Source: Bacteroidales bacterium (GTDB taxonomy: Bacteria; Bacteroidota; Bacteroidia; Bacteroidales; WCHB1-69). Taken from it: a stretch of 64,000 nt of DNA. Positions 63,879 to 64,000 of the stretch are shown here, piece by piece. The notes beneath the pieces were generated by a model. The model was not told the origin of the DNA, did not search any database, and worked only from the letters and a program-made list of their open reading frames with translations. Location of the stretch: positions 1 through 64,000 of the forward strand of contig JAFZZK010000013.1 in assembly GCA_017615795.1 (NCBI GenBank), given 5' to 3'. The stretch's first letter is position 1; each line of letters begins with the position of its first letter. A program made the translations under genes and the position numbers.

Positions 63879-64000
63879 TTATGGCCTGATGGCCGACACG
63901 ATGGTTCGTGCCGTATGCCCGTCGCCGTACAGGTCATCGACAAAGAGGGGCGGCATGTTGAGGAAGATTTGCACGGAGTTGACGATGTCGACGTGGTTGT
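63879..64000 (-). CDS. wecB: Probable UDP-N-acetylglucosamine 2-epimerase, C-terminus only
   Basis: Only about 39 C-terminal residues are in the window; the gene continues beyond base 64000. LYGDGHTARTIVSAIRP matches the nucleotide-sugar-binding end of non-hydrolysing UDP-GlcNAc 2-epimerases (usual xYGDGxxAxxIv). Such enzymes make UDP-ManNAc for envelope polysaccharide. Other GT-B-like enzymes cannot be excluded with so little sequence. Confidence 0.55.
   Translation of the reverse strand, partial: NHVDIVNSVQIFLNMPPLFVDDLYGDGHTARTIVSAIRP

Overview
The window looks like a chromosomal segment of a Bacteroidota bacterium, most likely order Bacteroidales, with mid-range GC. Four things support this. 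Several secreted proteins end in the type IX secretion system (T9SS) type A sorting domain. There are PorP/SprF-like and PorE-like proteins. Many intergenic regions carry the Bacteroidota -7 promoter box TAnnTTTG, usually with no Shine-Dalgarno sequence. Several gene families are typical of the phylum (DUF6515, the protein usually mislabelled asparagine synthetase B, C10 peptidase, fused PurL). No rRNA gene, phage, insertion sequence or CRISPR array is visible.

Layout. 1-909: tail of a repeat-rich T9SS cargo. 910-3.3 kb: a patch of small and broken genes, holding a truncated DUF1016 gene, an intact HigBA-like toxin-antitoxin pair, a 5'-truncated T9SS cargo, and a MntA/HepT pair whose toxin HepT is cut to 41 residues. 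3.4-12.2 kb (minus strand): a DUF151 bifunctional nuclease, purL, then the run rarA-porP (one uninterrupted reading frame), a PD40/OmpA protein and a low-molecular-weight tyrosine phosphatase. 12.3-17.1 kb (plus): a four-helix-bundle protein, a C10 protease with a T9SS tail, a DUF6515 protein, tRNA-Gln(CTG) and uridine kinase. 17.1-22.4 kb (minus): a FadL-like outer-membrane protein, a small propeller-like protein and an amidotransferase-like protein as one operon, then a Tyr/Trp- and Ser-rich lipoprotein. 22.4-26.7 kb (plus): proS, mazG and a PorE-like TPR/PD40/OmpA protein. 27.1-37.7 kb: one 3541-residue modular T9SS cargo. 37.8-40.3 kb: MsbA-type ABC exporter and trmB. 40.3-52.2 kb: secE-nusG-rplKAJL-rpoBC plus DUF3467. 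52.3-57.3 kb: ABC-F ATPase, TPR protein, DedA-type protein, aroE. 57.3-64 kb: DUF721, trpS, a VWA membrane protein, a WG-repeat protein, DUF4159, a GH16 glucanase, and the C-terminal end of a probable UDP-GlcNAc 2-epimerase.

How the parts fit. Housekeeping blocks (purine synthesis, translation, transcription) alternate with envelope and secretion genes. At least four T9SS cargoes or remnants lie close to two kinds of T9SS-associated envelope protein. The items most worth a second look are: the in-frame joining of the cytosolic DNA-repair ATPase RarA to a PorP-type outer-membrane protein; a leader upstream of secE-nusG-rpoBC that can fold as a three-way junction; a long perfect hairpin between rplL and rpoB; a 13-bp inverted repeat wrapped around the tRNA-Gln promoter; and the tandem Ig-like array in the giant cargo. 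All functional statements come from reading the sequence and from family knowledge; no database search was run.
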